Shown in pieces: positions 27,099 through 37,027 of a stretch of 64,000 bases of DNA. Position numbers and translations under genes: made by a program. Location of the stretch: contig NZ_OBEF01000010.1 of assembly GCF_900215375.1 (NCBI RefSeq), forward strand, positions 115,186-179,185, given 5' to 3'. Below the pieces are notes generated by a model. That model was not told where the DNA came from. It ran no database searches and saw nothing but the letters and a program-made list of their open reading frames with translations. Numbering within the stretch: position 1 is the stretch's first letter; each line of letters begins with the position of its first letter. This stretch comes from Enterobacter sp. CC120223-11. Lineage in GTDB: Bacteria; Pseudomonadota; Gammaproteobacteria; Enterobacterales; Enterobacteriaceae.

Positions 27099-28248
27099 CG
27101 TCCCGGTGGCTCAGGTGCTGCAGGCTCTGGCGACGCTTGGCGAGCGGAATATTGTTATCTCGCCAGATGTCAGCGGACAAATATCGCTGCAGCTGAATAA
27201 CCTTCCCTGGAAGCAGGCATTGCAGACGGTGGCAGGCAGCGCGGGGCTGGCGCTTGAAACCCAGGCGAACGTGCTCTTTGTCCACAGCAAAACCTGGCTT
27301 ACGGAAAAGAATGCGCGTAAGGAAGCAGAGCAGCAAAAGCGCATGCAGGCATTGCCGTTACGGAGCAAAAGTATCGCCCTGCATTACGCCGACGCCGCGG
27401 AACTTGCGAAAGCAGGGGCGTCGTTGCTAAGCGCCCGGGGCGCGCTGACCGTCGATAAGCGCACTAACCGGCTGCTGATTCGTGATGACGCAGAACACCT
27501 CTCTGCGCTACAGGCCTGGGCCGAAGAGATGGATTTGCCGGTCGGGCAGGTCGAGCTAAGGGCGCATATCGTCACAATTAATGAAAAGAGCCTGCGCGAA
27601 TTGGGCGTGAAATGGAGCCTTGGTGATGCGCAGGAGAGTGCCGGAAGCGGCAAAGTCACGACGCTGGGTAGTGACCTTTCGGTGGCGGCGGCGTCAACGC
27701 ATGCAGGGTTTAATATTGGCAAAATCAGTGGCCGACTTCTGGAGCTGGAGCTTTCTGCCCTCGAACAAAAGCAGCAGCTGGAGATTATCGCCAGTCCGCA
27801 TTTGCTGGCCTCGCATTTACAGCCTGCCAGCATCAAACAGGGAACGGAGATCCCTTATCAGGTGTCCAGCGGTGAGAGCGGCGCGACTTCGGTCGAGTTT
27901 AAAGAGGCTGTGCTGGGTATGGAGGTGACGCCCACGGTGCTGCAAAAGAACCGGGTTCGCCTCAAGCTGAAGATAACTGAGGATATGCCCGGCCAGGTGT
28001 TACAGCAGGCAAACGGTGAAGTGCTGGCGATTGATAAGCAGGAAATAGAGACGCAGGTGGAAGTTAAAAGCGGTGAAACCCTGGCGCTCGGCGGCATCTT
28101 CTCACAAAAGAACAAGTCCGCCCGCAATGGTATTCCGCTGCTGGGCGACATTCCCTGGCTTGGGCAGCTGTTCCGCCATGACAGTAAAGACCGCGAGCGG
28201 CGCGAGTTGGTGGTGTTCATCACGCCGCGTATTATTTCTGCACAATAA
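27013..28248 (+). CDS. hofQ: HofQ, secretin for DNA uptake
   Basis: 411 residues (E. coli 412). A signal-like N-terminus is followed by a secretin/TonB short N-terminal domain (VTLTVDDVPVAQVLQALATL), an N1-type domain and the secretin core with VxQVE..ahIVTINEKSLRELGVKW, QLEIIASPHLLASHLQ and a closing LLGDIPWLGQLFRHDSKDRERRELVVFITPR (in parts). It would form the outer-membrane pore for DNA entry. The start overlaps hofP by 86 bp. Confidence 0.93.
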   Translation: MMRRTMLGLVLMVFGVLAKEKPVTLTVDDVPVAQVLQALATLGERNIVISPDVSGQISLQLNNLPWKQALQTVAGSAGLALETQANVLFVHSKTWLTEKNARKEAEQQKRMQALPLRSKSIALHYADAAELAKAGASLLSARGALTVDKRTNRLLIRDDAEHLSALQAWAEEMDLPVGQVELRAHIVTINEKSLRELGVKWSLGDAQESAGSGKVTTLGSDLSVAAASTHAGFNIGKISGRLLELELSALEQKQQLEIIASPHLLASHLQPASIKQGTEIPYQVSSGESGATSVEFKEAVLGMEVTPTVLQKNRVRLKLKITEDMPGQVLQQANGEVLAIDKQEIETQVEVKSGETLALGGIFSQKNKSARNGIPLLGDIPWLGQLFRHDSKDRERRELVVFITPRIISAQ

Positions 28249-28442
28249 GGTTTTACGGGCCACCTTTTCTTAGTGAACACGTTTCAGGTGTTTGACGTGG
28301 GACCGGATTTAGCATACAAGGAGTACCGATTTGAGAGTCGGGCCCTGCAAAATCCGGTAATGATTAGAGTTGCCAAACCTGCCGGAGTATTGAGATAATT
28401 TTCCGTCTGACTCTCGCACTATCGCATATGAGGTTTCAGTTC

Positions 28443-28487
28443 ATGCCTGGCGTCGCTCTGTGGTTCGCGTCGCGGGTTTATTATTAA
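28443..28487 (+). other. 14-codon open frame before aroK (possible leader peptide)
   Basis: ATG at 28443, preceded by TGAGG at 9 bases, encodes MPGVALWFASRVYY and stops 27 bases before the aroK ATG. Four of 14 residues are aromatic, ending Tyr-Tyr-stop. aroK itself lacks a clear Shine-Dalgarno sequence (AGTAGTACCGAAAAAATG). No terminator/antiterminator pair is evident, so classical attenuation is not supported. Could be chance. Confidence 0.3.
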
Positions 28488-28514
28488 CGAAATAGTCTTA
28501 GTAGTACCGAAAAA

Positions 28515-29036
28515 ATGGCAGAGAAACGCAATATCTTTCTGGTTGGGCCTATGGGTGCCGGCAAAAGCACTATTGGGCGCCAGTTAGCTCAACAGCTCAA
28601 CATGGAATTCTACGATTCTGATCAAGAGATTGAGAAACGCACTGGCGCTGACGTGGGCTGGGTCTTCGATGTCGAAGGCGAAGAAGGTTTCCGTGACCGC
28701 GAAGAAAAAATCATCAACGAGTTGACGGAAAAACAGGGTATTGTGCTGGCGACTGGCGGCGGCTCTGTAAAATCACGTGAAACGCGCAATCGTCTCTCCG
28801 CCCGCGGCGTCGTGGTGTATCTGGAAACGACGATCGAAAAACAGCTGGCGCGCACGCAGCGTGATAAAAAACGTCCCCTGCTGCAGGTTGAAACGCCTCC
28901 GCGTGAAGTCCTGGAAGCACTGGCAGGCGAGCGTAATCCTTTGTACGAAGAAATTGCCGATGTCACTATCCGCACTGACGATCAGAGCGCGAAGGTGGTG
29001 GCAAACCAGATCATTCATATGCTGGAAAGTAACTGA
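28515..29036 (+). CDS. aroK: Shikimate kinase I
   Basis: 173 residues, as E. coli AroK. It phosphorylates shikimate in aromatic amino acid synthesis. P-loop GPMGAGKST (residues 11-19), shikimate-binding Asp in [17 protein letters not shown] and GGGSV (about 79-83), lid Arg in QRDKKRPLL. First gene of aroK-aroB-damX-dam-rpe-gph-trpS. It starts without an obvious RBS; a short aromatic-rich frame lies just upstream. Confidence 0.98.
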   Translation: MAEKRNIFLVGPMGAGKSTIGRQLAQQLNMEFYDSDQEIEKRTGADVGWVFDVEGEEGFRDREEKIINELTEKQGIVLATGGGSVKSRETRNRLSARGVVVYLETTIEKQLARTQRDKKRPLLQVETPPREVLEALAGERNPLYEEIADVTIRTDDQSAKVVANQIIHMLESN

Positions 29037-29206
29037 GTCTGGTCAAGGCTATACGACATCGTTCAGGCTGCATCCGGGCGGCAATGGCGTGAACTCTTGC
29101 AGACGATGGTCTGCAACCGGGCGCGAAAGCCGCCAACTAGCAAGCAGCCTGAAGGATGGCGTGTACATCACCAGAGAATGCAAGTAACTAAGGTGGACGT
29201 CGCGTT

Positions 29207-30295
29207 ATGGAGAGGCTTACAGTAACTCTTGGGGAACGTAGTTACCCGATTACCATCGCGGCTGGTTTGTTTAACGATCCAGCTTCCTTCCTGCCACTCA
29301 AATCTGGCGATCAGGCGATGCTGGTCACTAACGAAACGCTGGCCCCCATCTATCTCGACAAAGTTCGCGCAGTGCTTGAACAGGCTGGTGTGAAAGTCGA
29401 CAGCGTGATCATTCCGGACGGCGAGCAGTACAAAACCTTAGCCGTGATGGACACCGTATTCACCGCGTTACTGCAAAAACCTCATGGTCGCGACACTACG
29501 CTGATTGCCCTTGGTGGCGGCGTGGTCGGCGATCTCACCGGCTTTGCGGCGGCGAGCTATCAGCGCGGCATTCGCTTTATTCAGGTGCCGACCACGCTTC
29601 TGTCGCAGGTCGACTCCTCCGTTGGCGGTAAAACGGCCGTTAACCATCCCCTCGGCAAAAACATGATCGGTGCCTTCTGGCAGCCGGTGAACGTGGTTGT
29701 CGATCTCGATTGTCTGAAAACGCTGCCTGCGCGCGAACTCTCTTCGGGCCTGGCGGAGGTTATCAAGTACGGCATCATCCTCGATGCGGAATTCTTCTCC
29801 TGGCTTGAAAACAACATTGACGCGCTGATGGCGCTTGATGAGAAAACCATGGCGTACTGTATTCGTCGTTGCTGTGAGCTGAAAGCCGAAGTTGTTGCCG
29901 CAGACGAGCGAGAAACAGGCTTACGTGCTTTACTGAATCTGGGACATACCTTTGGGCACGCTATCGAAGCAGAAATGGGCTACGGTAACTGGCTCCACGG
30001 GGAAGCGGTTGCCGCCGGTATGGTGATGGCTGCGCGTGCTTCAGAGCGCCTCGGTCAGTTTGAGGCCAAAGAGACTCAGCGGATTATTGCCCTGTTACAA
30101 CGGGCGAAGCTACCGGTTACCGGCCCGCGTGAAATGTCTCCTGACGCGTACCTGCCGCATATGATGCGCGATAAAAAGGTACTCGCCGGTGAGATGCGTT
30201 TGATTTTGCCGCTCGCTATTGGCAAAAGTGAGGTGCGTGGTGGTGTTGCGCACGATGTCGTTCTTGGCGCTATTGCTGATTGTCAGCAGGCGTAA
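29207..30295 (+). CDS. aroB: 3-dehydroquinate synthase
   Basis: 362 residues, equal to E. coli AroB. It cyclises DAHP to 3-dehydroquinate using NAD and Zn. Motifs: [48 protein letters not shown], and metal ligands Glu in LAEVIKYG and His in [11 protein letters not shown] and LHGEAV. A 170-bp spacer after aroK has no gene. Shares the operon with damX and dam. Confidence 0.98.
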   Translation: MERLTVTLGERSYPITIAAGLFNDPASFLPLKSGDQAMLVTNETLAPIYLDKVRAVLEQAGVKVDSVIIPDGEQYKTLAVMDTVFTALLQKPHGRDTTLIALGGGVVGDLTGFAAASYQRGIRFIQVPTTLLSQVDSSVGGKTAVNHPLGKNMIGAFWQPVNVVVDLDCLKTLPARELSSGLAEVIKYGIILDAEFFSWLENNIDALMALDEKTMAYCIRRCCELKAEVVAADERETGLRALLNLGHTFGHAIEAEMGYGNWLHGEAVAAGMVMAARASERLGQFEAKETQRIIALLQRAKLPVTGPREMSPDAYLPHMMRDKKVLAGEMRLILPLAIGKSEVRGGVAHDVVLGAIADCQQA

Positions 30296-30384
30296 CTAAT
30301 AAGAAAGGTCATGCCGCTGTTGCGGCGTTTAGCTTCAGGTGATGTGCAAGTGTTGTTGGCATAAGCCTTTGAGTGGGGTGTTAA

Positions 30385-31707
30385 ATGGATGAATTCAAAC
30401 CAGAAGACGATCTGAAACCCGATCCCAGCGATCGTCGTGCTGGTCGTTCCCGTCAATCTTCCGATCGTGAAAACGATCCGCAGATAAACTTCGATGACGT
30501 CGATCTCGACGCCGATGAGCGCCGCCCGGCGCGTGCCCGTAAAGCACGCGATGAGCACGAAGAAGAGCGGGACGAAGAAGCGTATTACGAGTCTGAGGAA
30601 GACGAAGAGGCAGAAGAACAGCCTGCGCGTCGCCAACGTAAACGTAAAAAGGCACCAGCGAAACCCGCTTCCCGCCAGTACATCATGATGGGCGTGGGCA
30701 TTCTGGTTCTGCTGCTGCTGATTGTCGGGATTGGCTCTGCGCTTAAAGCGCCGTCCTCTTCTTCCAGCGAGCAGGCCTCCAGCGATGCGAAAAACATCGA
30801 TCTTTCCGGCAATAGCGCCGGTCAGAGCAATGGTCAGGTAGCCGATCAGGCAAATGGTGCTCAGCCAGCGCCAGGTGCCGCCCCTGCAAATCAGACTGCC
30901 GCGAATCAGCAGCAGGATGTTTCCCTGCCACCGATTTCCTCTACGCCAACTCAGGGACAAAACACCGTCGCACCTGATGGCCAGCAGCGTGTCGAAGTAC
31001 AGGGCGACCTGAACAATGCGCTGACCCAGCAGCAGGGCCAGATTGACAGCGCCGTGGCAAACTCCACCCTGCCAACTGAGCCAGCAACGGTCGCCCCGAT
31101 CCGTGGTGGCAGCACGCCTCGTCAGGCGACGACTAACACCGCAGAAACCGCACCAGCTGCTACAGCGCGTCCGGAACGTAAGCATGCTGTGATTGAGCCG
31201 AAGCCGCAGAGCAAACCGCAGGCAACGGTAAAAGCAACCGAGCCAAAACCTGTTGCGGCGCAGCCTAAAGCGACCGCTGCTACTGCGCCTGCCAAATCGA
31301 CGGCTCCGGTAGCAGAAGCGGCGAAGCCTGCCGCTACAGCCAGCGCAGCAAAACCTGCAGCGACCACCGCGGCACCTGCCGCCACGGCAAGCACAGCAAC
31401 GGCTGCGGGCAAAGAAACCGGTGATGTTAGCTCGCTGAAAACGGCACCAGGCAGCCACTACACCCTGCAGCTCAGCAGTTCGTCAAACTACGACAACCTG
31501 AATAAGTGGGCGAAGAAAGAGAACATTCAGAAGTATGTGGTTTATCAGACCACCCGTAACGGTCAGCCATGGTATGTGCTGGTCAGCGGCCTGTATGCAA
31601 CGAAAGACGATGCGAAACGCGCCGTCACCGCGCTGCCAGCCGATGTCCAGGCAAAAAACCCATGGGCGAAGCCGCTGCATCAGGTGCAGTCCGATCTGAA
31701 ACAATAG
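30385..31707 (+). CDS. damX: DamX, SPOR-domain cell-division protein
   Basis: 440 residues (E. coli 428). Cytoplasmic acidic/basic N-terminus ([21 protein letters not shown]), one membrane span at about 99-120 ([20 protein letters not shown]), a long Ala/Pro/Thr/Gln-rich periplasmic linker and a C-terminal SPOR domain (about 357-440, [20 protein letters not shown]). SPOR domains bind denuded glycan at the septum. The extra length relative to E. coli is in the low-complexity linker. Confidence 0.96.
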   Translation: MDEFKPEDDLKPDPSDRRAGRSRQSSDRENDPQINFDDVDLDADERRPARARKARDEHEEERDEEAYYESEEDEEAEEQPARRQRKRKKAPAKPASRQYIMMGVGILVLLLLIVGIGSALKAPSSSSSEQASSDAKNIDLSGNSAGQSNGQVADQANGAQPAPGAAPANQTAANQQQDVSLPPISSTPTQGQNTVAPDGQQRVEVQGDLNNALTQQQGQIDSAVANSTLPTEPATVAPIRGGSTPRQATTNTAETAPAATARPERKHAVIEPKPQSKPQATVKATEPKPVAAQPKATAATAPAKSTAPVAEAAKPAATASAAKPAATTAAPAATASTATAAGKETGDVSSLKTAPGSHYTLQLSSSSNYDNLNKWAKKENIQKYVVYQTTRNGQPWYVLVSGLYATKDDAKRAVTALPADVQAKNPWAKPLHQVQSDLKQ

Positions 31708-31722
31708 CAGTACATGACACAG

Positions 31723-31754
31723 CGCCTTCAGCCTGCCAGCGCGGGCTGAAGGCG
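31723..31754 (+). terminator. Hairpin between damX and dam
   Basis: CGCCTTCAGCC / GGCTGAAGGCG stem around TGCCAGCGCG, followed by AATGTGTTTTA. It may attenuate or process the transcript entering dam; the T run is poor. Confidence 0.5.
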
Positions 31755-31827
31755 AATGTGTTTTAAGCGCAGGATGCTGCAGGAGCGTTTTCTCCTCAGC
31801 CGGAGAAAGTGTAAGTTGCCAGACAGC

Positions 31828-32652
31828 ATGAAAAAAAATCGCGCTTTTTTGAAATGGGCGGGGGGGAAATACCCTCTGCTGAACGATATTGAAAAACATT
31901 TGCCGAACGGCGAATGTCTGATCGAGCCCTTCGTCGGGGCCGGTTCTGTGTTCCTCAATACCCAATACAATCGTTACATCCTCGCGGATATCAATAGCGA
32001 TCTGATTGATCTCTATAACATCGTCAAAACGCGCACCGGTGACTATATCGATCAGGCGAGAGCGATGTTTGTGCCAGCCAATAACGATGCCGAAATCTAT
32101 TATCAGCTGCGGGCCGAGTTCAATCAGTGCAGGGACAAACTGCGCCGCGCGGTGCTGTTCCTCTACCTTAATCGCCACGGCTACAACGGCCTGTGCCGTT
32201 ACAACCTGAAGGGCGAGTTCAACGTGCCGTTTGGCCGTTACAAAAAGCCTTACTTCCCGGAAGCGGAGCTGAACCATTTTGCGCAGAAGGCGCAGAATGC
32301 CCAGTTCCTTTGCATGTCTTATGAAGAGTGCATGGAGAAGGCGAATAAGCATTCCGTGGTGTACTGCGACCCGCCGTATGCGCCTCTATCCGCAACGGCG
32401 AATTTTACCGCTTACCACACCAACAGCTTCACGCCGGACCAGCAAAAGCATCTGGCAGAAATGGCGGAAAAACTGGTCAGCAAGCAAATTCCGGTGTTAA
32501 TTTCGAACCATGACACGCCCGATACGCGTGAGTGGTACAAAGCCGCAACCGACCATTTTAAGGTCAAAGTCCGGCGCAGCATTAGCAGCAACGGCGGTAC
32601 GCGCAAAAAGGTGGATGAGCTGCTGGCGCTCTATCGCCCGACCCCACCATAA
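31828..32652 (+). CDS. dam: DNA adenine methylase (GATC)
   Basis: 274 residues (E. coli 278). It methylates N6 of A in GATC for mismatch repair, replication timing and gene control. SAM motif [10 protein letters not shown] (33-42), catalytic DPPY at 181-184, N-terminal [18 protein letters not shown] and DNA-contact [12 protein letters not shown]. The ATG at 31828 gives this N-terminus; the frame is open 24 codons upstream. The C-terminus is slightly shorter than in E. coli. Confidence 0.98.
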   Translation: MKKNRAFLKWAGGKYPLLNDIEKHLPNGECLIEPFVGAGSVFLNTQYNRYILADINSDLIDLYNIVKTRTGDYIDQARAMFVPANNDAEIYYQLRAEFNQCRDKLRRAVLFLYLNRHGYNGLCRYNLKGEFNVPFGRYKKPYFPEAELNHFAQKAQNAQFLCMSYEECMEKANKHSVVYCDPPYAPLSATANFTAYHTNSFTPDQQKHLAEMAEKLVSKQIPVLISNHDTPDTREWYKAATDHFKVKVRRSISSNGGTRKKVDELLALYRPTPP

Positions 32653-32672
32653 ACGTTTTCAAGGAGATGCGG

Positions 32673-33350
32673 ATGAAACAGTATTTGATTGCCCCTTCGA
32701 TTCTGTCGGCCGATTTTGCCCGCCTGGGAGAAGATACCGCGAAAGCCCTGGCGGCAGGCGGCGATGTGGTCCACTTCGACGTCATGGATAACCACTACGT
32801 GCCGAATCTGACGATGGGTCCGATGGTCCTCAAATCGCTGCGTAAATACGGCATCACCGCCCCGATAGACGTACATCTGATGGTGAAACCCGTTGACCGC
32901 ATCATTCCCGATTTTGCCGCCGCGGGTGCCAGTATTATCACCTTCCATCCCGAAGCCTCTGAGCACGTCGACCGCTCCCTGCAGCTGATTAAAGAGCACG
33001 GATGTAAAGCGGGCCTGGTGCTGAATCCAGCCACGCCGCTCAGCTATCTGGATCACGTGATGGATAAACTGGACGTGATTTTGCTGATGTCCGTGAACCC
33101 TGGCTTTGGCGGACAATCTTTCATTCCTCATACGCTCGATAAGCTGCGCGAAGTCCGCCGTCGTATTGAGGCTTCCGGCCGTGACATCCGCCTGGAAGTC
33201 GATGGCGGCGTGAAGGCGAACAACATTGCTGAGATTGCGGCCGCGGGTGCGGATATGTTCGTTGCCGGGTCGGCGATTTTCGACCAGCCGGACTACAAAA
33301 AAGTGATTGATGAAATGCGCAGCGAGCTGGCAAAGGTAAGTCATGAGTAA
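32673..33350 (+). CDS. rpe: Ribulose-phosphate 3-epimerase
   Basis: 225 residues, as E. coli Rpe. TIM barrel enzyme interconverting ribulose-5-P and xylulose-5-P. Metal/catalytic residues are in [18 protein letters not shown], and [14 protein letters not shown] at 32661 fits the ATG at 32673. Overlaps gph by 8 bp. Confidence 0.98.
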   Translation: MKQYLIAPSILSADFARLGEDTAKALAAGGDVVHFDVMDNHYVPNLTMGPMVLKSLRKYGITAPIDVHLMVKPVDRIIPDFAAAGASIITFHPEASEHVDRSLQLIKEHGCKAGLVLNPATPLSYLDHVMDKLDVILLMSVNPGFGGQSFIPHTLDKLREVRRRIEASGRDIRLEVDGGVKANNIAEIAAAGADMFVAGSAIFDQPDYKKVIDEMRSELAKVSHE

Positions 33351-34104
33351 ATCAGAAACGATTCGGGGCGTAGCATTTGACCTCGACGGCACGCTGGTCG
33401 ACAGCGCGCCAGGCCTGACCGCTGCGGTGGACAACGCATTGTATGCGCTTGAATTGCCCACTGCAGGCGAAGATCGCGTGATTACGTGGATCGGCAACGG
33501 TGCCGATGTGCTGATGGAGCGCGCGCTGAAGTGGGCTCGTCAGGAGCGCGCCACGTTGCGCAATCAGCAGGGTAAACCGTCGGTCGATCATGCTGATATC
33601 CCTCAGGAAGAGCAGCTGCGCGTGCTGCGTAAACTGTTCGACCGCTACTACGCTGAATTTGCCGAAGAGGGGAGCTATCTGTTCCCGTCGGTGGCTGAAA
33701 CGCTGGCAGCACTGTATGCGAAAGGCCTGCCGCTGGCGCTGGTGACCAACAAGCCGTCGCCGTTTGTGGCACCGATTCTGGAAGCATTAGATATCGCGAA
33801 GTACTTCTCCGTTGTGGTCGGTGGCGACGACGTGCAGAACAAAAAGCCGCATCCGGAACCGCTGCTGCTGGTGGCCGACAAACTGGGCCTCAGCCCCGAC
33901 GAGCTGCTGTTCGTCGGCGACTCCCGCAATGATATTCTCGCCGCTTCCGCGGCCGGTTGCTGCTCAGTCGGCCTGACGTATGGTTACAACTACGGTGAAG
34001 CCATTGCCGACAGCAACCCAGACTTCGTCTTTGACCGTTTTAACGATTTGTTGCCCGTGCTCGGGCTCCCGCACAGTGAAACTCAGGAAGTGAAAAATGA
34101 CTAA
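33343..34104 (+). CDS. gph: Phosphoglycolate phosphatase
   Basis: 253 residues of the HAD family (E. coli 252). Motif [11 protein letters not shown] (Asp13, Asp15), motif [10 protein letters not shown], motif [19 protein letters not shown]. It removes 2-phosphoglycolate formed in repair of 3'-phosphoglycolate DNA ends. Overlaps rpe and trpS by 8 bp each, so translation is probably coupled. Confidence 0.97.
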   Translation: MSKSETIRGVAFDLDGTLVDSAPGLTAAVDNALYALELPTAGEDRVITWIGNGADVLMERALKWARQERATLRNQQGKPSVDHADIPQEEQLRVLRKLFDRYYAEFAEEGSYLFPSVAETLAALYAKGLPLALVTNKPSPFVAPILEALDIAKYFSVVVGGDDVQNKKPHPEPLLLVADKLGLSPDELLFVGDSRNDILAASAAGCCSVGLTYGYNYGEAIADSNPDFVFDRFNDLLPVLGLPHSETQEVKND

Positions 34105-35101
34105 GCCCATCGTATTTAGTGGCGCACAGCCGTCCGGTGAATTGACCATTGGTAACTACATGGGTGCGCTGCGTCAGTGGGTGAACATGCAGGACGACTA
34201 CCATTGCATCTACTGCATCGTTGACCTGCACGCCATCACCGCCCGTCAGGATCCGGAAAAGCTGCGTAAGGCGACGCTGGACACGCTGGCGCTGTACCTG
34301 GCCTGCGGGATCGACCCGCAAAAGAGCACCATTTTCGTTCAGTCTCACGTGCCGGAGCACGCACAGCTCGGCTGGGCGCTGAACTGCTACACCTACTTCG
34401 GCGAACTGAGCCGCATGACGCAGTTCAAGGACAAATCCGCACGCTATTCTGAAAACATTAACGCTGGACTGTTTGACTACCCGGTGCTGATGGCGGCAGA
34501 CATTCTGCTGTATCAGACCAACCAGGTCCCGGTTGGTGAAGATCAGAAACAGCACCTGGAGCTGAGCCGCGATATCGCCCAGCGCTTCAACGCCCTGTAC
34601 GGCGACGTGTTCAAAGTGCCAGAGCCGTTCATTCCGAAGTCCGGTGCGCGCGTGATGTCGCTGCTGGAGCCGACCAAAAAGATGTCCAAGTCGGACGACA
34701 ATCGCAACAACGTGATCGGCCTGCTGGAAGATCCGAAGTCCGTGGTGAAGAAAATCAAACGTGCCATGACCGACGGCGACGAGCCGCCAGTGGTGCGCTA
34801 CGACGTGCAGAACAAAGCGGGTGTTTCGAACCTGCTGGATATTCTCTCCGGCGTGACCGGTCAGAGCATTTCTGAGCTGGAGCAGCACTTTGAAGGCAAA
34901 ATGTACGGCCATCTGAAGGGTGAAGTGGCCGAAGCGGTATCCGGCATGCTGACCGAGCTGCAGGAGCGCTATCACCGCTTCCGCAACGACGAAGCGCTGC
35001 TGCAGCAGATCATGCGCGACGGCGCGCAGAAGGCGAGCGCTCAGGCTTCAGAAACGCTGAAAGCGGTTTACGAAGCGATTGGTTTTGTTGCTAAGCCGTA
35101 A
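34097..35101 (+). CDS. trpS: Tryptophanyl-tRNA synthetase
   Basis: 334 residues, as E. coli TrpRS, class I synthetase. HIGH-like motif [14 protein letters not shown] (about 10-23) and KMSKS at about 195-199 (KKMSKSDDN). Last gene of the aroK superoperon, followed by REP sequences and cysG on the other strand. The E. coli frl/yhf cluster that follows trpS is absent. Confidence 0.98.
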   Translation: MTKPIVFSGAQPSGELTIGNYMGALRQWVNMQDDYHCIYCIVDLHAITARQDPEKLRKATLDTLALYLACGIDPQKSTIFVQSHVPEHAQLGWALNCYTYFGELSRMTQFKDKSARYSENINAGLFDYPVLMAADILLYQTNQVPVGEDQKQHLELSRDIAQRFNALYGDVFKVPEPFIPKSGARVMSLLEPTKKMSKSDDNRNNVIGLLEDPKSVVKKIKRAMTDGDEPPVVRYDVQNKAGVSNLLDILSGVTGQSISELEQHFEGKMYGHLKGEVAEAVSGMLTELQERYHRFRNDEALLQQIMRDGAQKASAQASETLKAVYEAIGFVAKP

Positions 35102-35111
35102 TCGTAGTGAA

Positions 35112-35226
35112 ATTGCCCGGCGGCACTTCGTTTGCACGGGCATTGCCGGATGGCGCTACGCTTATCCGGCCTACGTTTGACGACGATAGCCAACTTCCAT
35201 GATGGCGTGCGTCAGCGCCACCCGGC
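35112..35226. repeat. REP-type palindromes between trpS and cysG
   Basis: A clear REP (GCCGGATGGCGCTACGCTTATCCGGCCTAC, 35144-35175, quoted in part: GCCGGATGGCG / TTATCCGGCCTAC) is flanked by a GCCCGGCGG...CACGGGC stem (35115) and GGCGTGCGTCAGCGCC (35202). No gene lies in this 160-bp interval. Confidence 0.85.
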
Positions 35227-35230
35227 AATA

Positions 35231-35255
35231 AAAAAGCAGGGAAACCTGCCTTTTT
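35231..35255. terminator. Bidirectional terminator between trpS and cysG
   Basis: AAAAAGCAGG-GAAA-CCTGCCTTTTT, a stem with one bulged base and A/T runs on both sides. It would end the aroK-trpS transcript and cysG. Confidence 0.8.
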
Positions 35256-35260
35256 GCGTT

Positions 35261-36634
35261 TTAGTGGTTTGAGAACCAGTTCAGCTTTTCTCTTAGCGCC
35301 ACCACGCGCCCCACGATAATCAACGCTGGGCTTGCCACCTGCTGCGCCAGTTCGCTGAGCTGCGACAGTTCGCCGCTCACTACGCGCTGGCTGATAGCCG
35401 TGCCATTTTCCACCAGCGCGACGGGCATATCGGCTGGCATACCGTGTTCCAGCAGTTTTGCCTGAATGGTTGCCGCCTGATTTAGCCCCATGTAGAACAC
35501 CAGCGTTTGCTTTTCGGCGGCCATGTTGTGCCAGTCGAGTTCAGCCCCGGTTTTCAGGTGGCCGGTAACCAGCCGCACGCTTTGCGCGTAATCACGGTGG
35601 GTCAGCGGAATACCTGCATAGGCTGAACAGCCGGACGCGGCAGTAATACCTGGCACTACTGAGAAGGGAATGCCAGCGTCGCACAGCGTTTCCAGCTCTT
35701 CACCGCCGCGACCAAAGATAAACGGATCGCCGCCTTTCAGGCGCACCACGCGTTTTCCCTTTTGCGCCTCGCGCAGCAGGATTTGGTTGATCTCTTCCTG
35801 CGGCACGCAGTGATAGCCCGCTCGTTTGCCCACAAACACGCGATCGGCATCGCGGCGAACGAGGTTCATAATGTCGTCTGACACCAGACGGTCGTAAACC
35901 ACGATGTCCGCCTGCTGGATCTGCTGCAAGCCTTTGAGCGTCAGCAGCCCGGCATCGCCCGGCCCCGCGCCAACCAGCACCACTTCACCCCGGTTGTCCA
36001 GCGGTTCGCTGAGCAGACGTTCCGTGGTTTCAGCCACTGCCTGTTCATCCTGATTCGCCAGCGATTGCGCCAGGCGGTCGTTCACAAACAGCTTCTCCCA
36101 GAAGCGACGACGCTCGCTCATGCTGGCAAACTGCTGCTTCACTCGCCCACGCAGCTTGCCTGCGTACTGTGCAACCTGACCAAGATGCTGAGGCAGGATA
36201 GCTTCCAGCTTTTCGCGCAGCAGGCGCGCCAGCACCGGCGAAGTGCCGCCGGACGAGACGGCCACCATCAGCGGGGAGCGGTCGATAATCGACGGCATGA
36301 TAAAGCTCGCCTGCTTTGGCGCATCGACCACGTTACAGAAAATGCGGCGCTGTTCCGCTTCCGCGCTGACGCGGGCGTTAACTGCATCGTCGTCAGTGGC
36401 GGCGATAGCGAGCCAGCAAATATCGAGCAAGGTGGCATCAAACTCACCTTCTACCAGCTGCAGCATCCCTGCTTCGGCCCAGACGCGAAACTGGGGGACG
36501 AATTCGAGTGCGTTGACCGTCAGGCGTGCGCCCGCGTCCAGCAGCAAACGGGCTTTGCGTTCAGCAACGTCGCCGCCGCCCACGAGCAGGCAGTCGCGAT
36601 CTCGCAGCTGGCAGAAAATGGGTAAGTGATCCAT
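35261..36634 (-). CDS. cysG: Siroheme synthase
   Basis: 457 residues as in E. coli CysG. Trifunctional: the N-terminal half is the NAD-dependent dehydrogenase/ferrochelatase ([29 protein letters not shown]), and the C-terminal half is uroporphyrinogen-III methyltransferase ([39 protein letters not shown]). It makes siroheme for NirB and CysI. Start at 36634 ([10 protein letters not shown]); the frame is open ten codons upstream. Follows nirBD on the same strand across a hairpin. Confidence 0.97.
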   Translation of the reverse strand: MDHLPIFCQLRDRDCLLVGGGDVAERKARLLLDAGARLTVNALEFVPQFRVWAEAGMLQLVEGEFDATLLDICWLAIAATDDDAVNARVSAEAEQRRIFCNVVDAPKQASFIMPSIIDRSPLMVAVSSGGTSPVLARLLREKLEAILPQHLGQVAQYAGKLRGRVKQQFASMSERRRFWEKLFVNDRLAQSLANQDEQAVAETTERLLSEPLDNRGEVVLVGAGPGDAGLLTLKGLQQIQQADIVVYDRLVSDDIMNLVRRDADRVFVGKRAGYHCVPQEEINQILLREAQKGKRVVRLKGGDPFIFGRGGEELETLCDAGIPFSVVPGITAASGCSAYAGIPLTHRDYAQSVRLVTGHLKTGAELDWHNMAAEKQTLVFYMGLNQAATIQAKLLEHGMPADMPVALVENGTAISQRVVSGELSQLSELAQQVASPALIIVGRVVALREKLNWFSNH

Positions 36635-36662
36635 AGGAATCTCGCCGTCAGAAGGGGAAAAC

Positions 36663-36689
36663 AATTCCGGCGGCAGAGCGCCGCCGGAA
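36663..36689 (-). terminator. GC-rich hairpin between nirD and cysG
   Basis: TTCCGGCGGC / GCCGCCGGAA, a perfect 10-bp stem with a 5-base loop, followed on the minus strand by TTGTTTTCC. It resembles an intrinsic terminator and sits where nirC is in E. coli. Confidence 0.7.
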
Positions 36690-36700
36690 GGGACAGGACA

Positions 36701-37027
36701 TCAGGGTTTTAATTGTACCTGACCGTCTTTGACGCGCACATCGAAATGCGCGACGGAGTGGCTTTCATCTTCCATGCACAGGCCATCGCTGAGGCGGAAG
36801 CGCTGCTTTTTCAGCGGGCTGGCGACCCACAGCTCGCCGTTGTGCTCGGCGATAAGGCCGCGGGAGAGCACGCTTGCGCGGAAGAACGGGTCAATGTTGC
36901 TGATGGCGAAGACCTGCTCGTCATGGTGCGGGCGGAAAATCGCCACCTGCTCGTGACCAAGCTTCGCGCACACGCCGGTTTGCGGCAGGATATCGTTAAT
37001 ATCGCAGATATTTATCCACTGGCTCAT
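36701..37027 (-). CDS. nirD: NirD, nitrite reductase small subunit
   Basis: 108 residues, as E. coli NirD. Rieske-like fold without the iron-sulfur ligands, ending SHSVAHFDVRVKDGQVQLKP. Small subunit of cytoplasmic NADH-nitrite reductase. Overlaps nirB by 4 bp (ATGA). In E. coli it is followed by nirC; here a hairpin and cysG follow. Confidence 0.97.
   Translation of the reverse strand: MSQWINICDINDILPQTGVCAKLGHEQVAIFRPHHDEQVFAISNIDPFFRASVLSRGLIAEHNGELWVASPLKKQRFRLSDGLCMEDESHSVAHFDVRVKDGQVQLKP

Noticed and set aside
30283..31458. 391-codon Arg/Cys/Gly-rich frame antisense to damX
   Set aside because: Complement of the Ala/Pro/Gln-rich linker of damX; no start signal or family resemblance.
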